From the NCBI GenBank assembly GCA_049999765.1, contig JBNGIQ010005227.1, positions 1 through 38,141 of the forward strand: 38,141 bases of DNA, given 5' to 3'. Source of the stretch: Phaeoceros laevis. Taxonomy: Eukaryota; Anthocerotophyta; Anthocerotopsida; Notothyladales. Shown in pieces: positions 37,315 to 38,141 of the stretch (positions are counted from its first letter, which is position 1; each line of letters opens with the position of its first letter). A program made the translations under genes and the position numbers. The notes beneath the pieces are model-generated. The model made no database searches. It had not been told where the DNA came from and saw only the letters and a list, made by a program, of their open reading frames with translations.

Positions 37315-37320
37315 AATAAA
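37315..37320 (+). terminator. candidate polyadenylation signal of the PPR gene
   Basis: AATAAA 40 bases after the PPR stop codon, a typical distance for a plant near-upstream element. Confidence 0.5.
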
Positions 37321-37523
37321 GAACAACATATGTGCAATCTGACAGGGACGTTGAGCTGGTTCGCTGTCAGTATGTTGTCCTGTATCTCTGTTGCTGTGAA
37401 TGTGGGGAGTTTCGACAGTAATGGGTTGAAGCAGTGTTGGAATCTCGGGCCTTGGTTTGCTTCATGCCTATTTCCCATGGGCGTTGTCCTGGTCATATGT
37501 AAGCTTCGATGTTATCTACCTGA

Positions 37524-37577
37524 CACATCTGCTGTTGGGCATACCCTGCAATCATCGCAGTCCATGCTACAATCATA
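37524..37577 (-). pseudogene. short PPR-like remnant
   Basis: The minus strand encodes IVAWTAMIAGYAQQQM, the signature of an S/P motif start, inside an 88-codon open frame (37493-37759) whose remainder has no PPR character. It may be a small duplicated or captured piece of a PPR gene; chance is also possible with so short a match. Confidence 0.4.
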
Positions 37578-37787
37578 GGCTTTTGCCGAATCATAGGCTC
37601 CGTTCTCTCTTGGATCCCTACTGCAGCATTTGCTCCTTGCGGCAATGGGAGCCCCTGTTCTTCAAACCAGCTGAAGACGAGTTTCCACGGAATTTTGGTC
37701 CTCATGCCTGCCCTGTCTCCGTAATCGTTATCTCCTCGACACCCGCCACGGTGTTCCATGCAGCCCAGACCTGTGAGAAGAAGTTTA

Positions 37788-38141
<354 letters not shown>

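Overview
The window is nuclear DNA of a land plant. Its genes have many short GT-AG introns (about 70-270 bp), chloroplast-targeted proteins, a cell-wall galacturonosyltransferase, a GASA/snakin peptide and a giant intronless PLS-type PPR gene. A GASA gene together with a large, internally amplified PPR gene and compact introns suggests a seed-free vascular plant (fern or lycophyte), but that placement is inference. No bacterial, viral or plasmid features were seen.

Layout. 1-2.5 kb: a LINE-type endonuclease fragment and several tandem repeats, one containing a 10-N assembly gap. 2.5-3.7 kb (+): the C-terminal half of a GIL1/IRKI (DUF641) family gene. 5.0-7.2 kb (-): a five-exon membrane-anchored EGF-alliinase/TAR protein whose PLP lysine position is threonine. 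7.2-11.2 kb: minisatellites and a decayed PPR gene. 11.25-12.77 kb (+): RD19-like cysteine protease. 13.1 kb (-): a mitochondrial-type tRNA-Tyr with an extended anticodon arm. 13.5-15.7 kb (+): ethanolamine/choline kinase. 16.2-18.0 kb (-): GAUT galacturonosyltransferase, head-to-head with CCB4 (18.5-20.0 kb, +), a cytochrome b6f haem-assembly factor. 20.4-20.8 kb (-): phytocystatin. 23.4-26.1 kb (-): plastid-type glutathione reductase, ten coding exons. 26.4-26.9 kb: a MITE-like element. 28.0-29.0 kb (+): GASA/snakin peptide. 30.2-31.8 kb (-): an F-box protein with an N-terminal array of Cys-headed pentapeptides. 33.0-37.3 kb (+): a 1433-aa PPR protein. 37.9-38.1 kb (-): the first part of a DDX6/RH8-type DEAD-box helicase, cut by the window edge.

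The genes are ordinary plant neighbours, not an operon or cluster. The only structural couplings are the shared 5' interval of GAUT and CCB4 and the convergent pairs kinase/GAUT and CCB4/cystatin. Exon structures were worked out by hand from splice sites, reading phase and family similarity. Most give a whole number of codons with phases matching at each junction. Exceptions are stated: the first intron of the GIL1-like gene, the start of exon 3 of the kinase, the 3' end of cystatin, and the start codons of glutathione reductase and the F-box gene.

The strongest candidates for something undescribed are the Cys-pentapeptide/F-box protein, the seven 117-residue PPR super-modules that share an unusual insertion, and the alliinase-like protein that has lost only its catalytic lysine.
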